This document shows positions 6,244 to 8,139 of a stretch of DNA of 8,139 nt, in pieces. Source of the stretch: Alphaproteobacteria bacterium (GTDB lineage: Bacteria; Pseudomonadota; Alphaproteobacteria; Micavibrionales; Micavibrionaceae); the NCBI GenBank assembly GCA_030427765.1, contig JAUICS010000046.1, positions 1-8,139 of the forward strand, read 5' to 3'. The first letter of the stretch is position 1; each line of letters starts with the position of its first letter. The translations under genes and the position numbers were made by a program. The notes under the pieces are model-generated. The model searched no databases. It saw nothing but the letters and a program-made list of their open reading frames with translations, and was not told where the DNA came from.

Positions 6244-7519
6244 ATGCAAAAATTCATTTTGCCGTTTCTGGGCGCATTGATTCTGACTATCGGGACGGCC
6301 GCAATATCTATCGAAACCTTCGCGCAGGAACAGGTTCAGACAGACCCCGTTGGCCGACGGAAACCAAGCGGATACGTTGTCGAGGGCCGAACATGGCATG
6401 GCATGATTATACGTCCATCGATTGCCATCACCAGTATTTACAATGATAACATTTATGCGCAGCCACAAAATCAGGTTGATGATATTGAAGTTCTGGTCAC
6501 ACCATTGATAGACATTGCAAAACCATATCAGGACCATAGTTTTGGCTTGAAACTTGGGACCACCATTAGTCGTTTTAAAGATAATACAGATGAAAACACC
6601 GAAGAATTTACCGTCGGTCATAACGGCACAATTACCGCAACGAACGACCTAAAATTAAATTATGCCGTTAGTTCAACACGCAGTTATCTTGATAGGTCAA
6701 CGCCGGGTACAGCCGCATTTACAACTGAAAAAATCGAGCAACAGATTTATGAAGCGGTTTTGGGTGCCACGCACCGATTCAATCGCATTATAGCGAATTT
6801 AACCGGTTCCTATAAAAAAACAATTTTTGAAAACGGCACTTCCGATTTAACCGGACAGCCAATTATTTTTAGTGACAATAACCGCGTGACAAAAGGTTTG
6901 AATCTGACATTAAGTTATGAATTTCTAGGGTCCGACACAAAAGACCAAGACCACCTAATCTTCTTGTCCTCAGGGTATTCCGAAAACTCATTCGACACGC
7001 CTGGGCGAGGCAGCAACCAGACAAGTTTCCTAAGTGGCTTCCAAACAAGCTATAAAGACCTGTTTTTCGGGCGTTTTGGCATTGGTTATCTACAACAAAG
7101 CTTCGACCAAGCCGCAACGGATGATGAAAAAACAGTCAATTTCTTTGTGAGTGCGTCATACAACCCAATATCAAAATTAACGCTAACACTTTTTGGCGAA
7201 CGTGAGATCGATTACGACAATGACACTAGTCTCGGTGTTATTTCAACGACGCTAGATTTCCAAAGTGATTATTAACTTTACAAGTATCTTAAATTATGGA
7301 TAATTCGATTTTAACGCTGGCCTAAACTGGAAAAACGATGATTTTTCAGGATCGGACAGCGAACAAGATATATACACATACAATCTGGATTTACGTCATT
7401 ATTTAAGCCGTTATATCAGTACTTTTGTGGGGATACAGCATGTTGAACAAACAAGCACAGTTGGTAGTGGCGATTACGACCAAAATATTTTAAGATTGGG
7501 CGTAACAGGCGAACTGTAA
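6244..7519 (+). pseudogene. BBP2-like outer-membrane beta-barrel protein, disrupted by a frameshift and a stop
   Basis: The intact 5' frame (6244-7275) encodes 343 residues. It has a signal peptide (hydrophobic core about 4-23, likely cleavage after TFA at 27), then RPSIAITSIYNDNIYA (57-72) and many alternating amphipathic strands, as in putative beta-barrel porin 2 proteins (PF10082 type), which often sit in exopolysaccharide loci. The frame ends in TAA at 7273-7275. Shifting by one base there continues the barrel: NFTSILNYG, a second TAA at 7301-7303, then FDFNAGLNWKNDDFSGSD, LDLRHYLSRYISTFVGIQ and a C-terminal LRLGVTGEL ending at TAA 7517-7519. With both lesions repaired the protein would be about 424 residues. 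The lost part includes the terminal strand that BAM needs for recognition, so the truncated product should not assemble well. No Shine-Dalgarno sequence is evident before the ATG. A sequencing error could explain one lesion but less easily both. Confidence 0.8.
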
Positions 7520-7562
7520 CACTATTGTTAACCAACTTGGATCAACCACTTTAGGCGCATTT

Positions 7563-8139
7563 ATGAAGGCACTGTTTGTTCACGACACCTATTACAAACA
7601 GGATAAGGACGGGAACACCTTTGCATTGGGTGCCTTTCCCTATGGACTGTGGCACACACGATTTCTTCCGCATTTTGAAGAGTTAACAATTATCGGCCGT
7701 GAAAAAACCGATGACGCTGATACCGAAAAATTGGATAAGTCAAACGGTGCGCATGTTAAATTCAAACTCTTTCCCAACATAAATACTCCGATAAAGCGCC
7801 TATTTGGATCAAAACACGTCACAAAAGGGATTGAGAAGGAGGTAAAGGCCGCCGACGCCGTCATTATCCGTGGACCTGTCGAATTCGGTATGGTTGCGGC
7901 CAAAGCCGCACGCAAACATAAAAAACCATACGCCGTTGAAATGTCAGGCTGTGCGTTCGATCACACATGGTATCACGGCTCAGTCATTGGAAAACTGTAC
8001 GCATGGGTAAAGTACGCGCGTGCACGTAAAATGCTGAAACACGCGACCGCCGTTGTATACGTCACACAGGCTTTTCTGCAAAAACGTTATCCAGCCAGAG
8101 GATTTACCGAATACGCGTCCAATGTTGAAATTACCGCAC
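7563..8139 (+). CDS. GT4-type glycosyltransferase, C-terminus cut by window edge
   Basis: The first 192 residues of a probable retaining glycosyltransferase with the GT-B fold (family 4), acting at the cytoplasmic side of the membrane in polysaccharide or capsule synthesis. The N-terminus MKALFVHDTYYKQDKDGNTF begins the first Rossmann strand. GAFPYGLWHTRFLPHFEELTIIGR (23-46), AVIIRGPVEFGMVAAKAARK (99-118), KPYAVEMSGCAFDHTWYHG (121-139) and VVYVTQAFLQKRYPARG (164-180) follow the pattern of GT4 enzymes from capsule loci, with YVTxxFLQKRYP the most telling motif. The donor-binding C-terminal domain lies past the right edge, so sugar specificity cannot be judged. The ATG at 7563 is 43 bases after the barrel remnant; only a weak AGG-type ribosome binding site precedes it. 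It probably shares a transcript with the barrel. Confidence 0.85.
   Translation, partial: MKALFVHDTYYKQDKDGNTFALGAFPYGLWHTRFLPHFEELTIIGREKTDDADTEKLDKSNGAHVKFKLFPNINTPIKRLFGSKHVTKGIEKEVKAADAVIIRGPVEFGMVAAKAARKHKKPYAVEMSGCAFDHTWYHGSVIGKLYAWVKYARARKMLKHATAVVYVTQAFLQKRYPARGFTEYASNVEITA

Noticed and set aside
6192..6446. Possible leader peptide or small gene overlapping the barrel start
   Set aside because: Its start overlaps the terminator hairpin, and it runs out of frame through the signal-peptide region of the barrel gene with no plausible protein features.
7273..7303. Programmed ribosomal frameshifting to restore the barrel
   Set aside because: No recognisable slippery site, and the resumed frame still contains TAA at 7301.
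1..8139. CRISPR arrays, insertion sequences, toxin-antitoxin or defence genes
   Set aside because: I saw no spaced direct repeats, transposase or nuclease motifs; almost all sequence is accounted for by the listed genes.

Overview
The window looks like chromosomal DNA from an alphaproteobacterium with moderate to slightly AT-rich composition (judged by eye, not counted). The evidence is a DUF2794 protein (a family I know almost only from Alphaproteobacteria), a Der GTPase with the alphaproteobacterial style of first G4 motif (NKCE, compare the usual NKAE) and C-terminus (KNPY), and a BamB-like lipoprotein with an ERISV segment after the signal peptide. I cannot place it below class level with confidence.

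Left half, minus strand (1-4753): five genes read leftwards with short gaps of 54, 26, 24 and 49 bases. In transcription order they are a thioredoxin-fold redoxin with a CNHC motif, a YfgM-like membrane-anchored TPR protein, a BamB-like beta-propeller lipoprotein, the ribosome-assembly GTPase Der, and an MscS-type mechanosensitive channel cut off by the left edge. YfgM-BamB-Der is a classic conserved proteobacterial cluster linking the Sec translocon, outer-membrane protein assembly and ribosome biogenesis.

Middle, plus strand (4798-6002): a divergent two-gene unit made of a DUF2794 protein and a class II glutamine amidotransferase, joined by a one-base stop/start overlap (TGATG). The 44 bases between the redoxin and DUF2794 appear to hold two closely packed, oppositely facing -10 elements. 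The DUF2794 start codon lies so close to its -10 that the message may be leaderless. A tRNA-Arg(CCG) gene with encoded CCA follows on the minus strand.

Right end, plus strand (6202-8139): this seems to be the start of a surface-polysaccharide locus. A strong intrinsic-terminator hairpin sits 22 bases before a BBP2-like outer-membrane beta-barrel gene. That gene is broken by a one-base frameshift near 7273 and a further in-frame TAA at 7301, although its C-terminal strands remain readable to 7519. A GT4-type glycosyltransferase then runs off the right edge.

Most of the window is housekeeping. I see no clear new defence or mobile system. The most notable points are the doubly broken porin with its leader terminator, the coupled DUF2794-amidotransferase pair, and the compact divergent promoter region.
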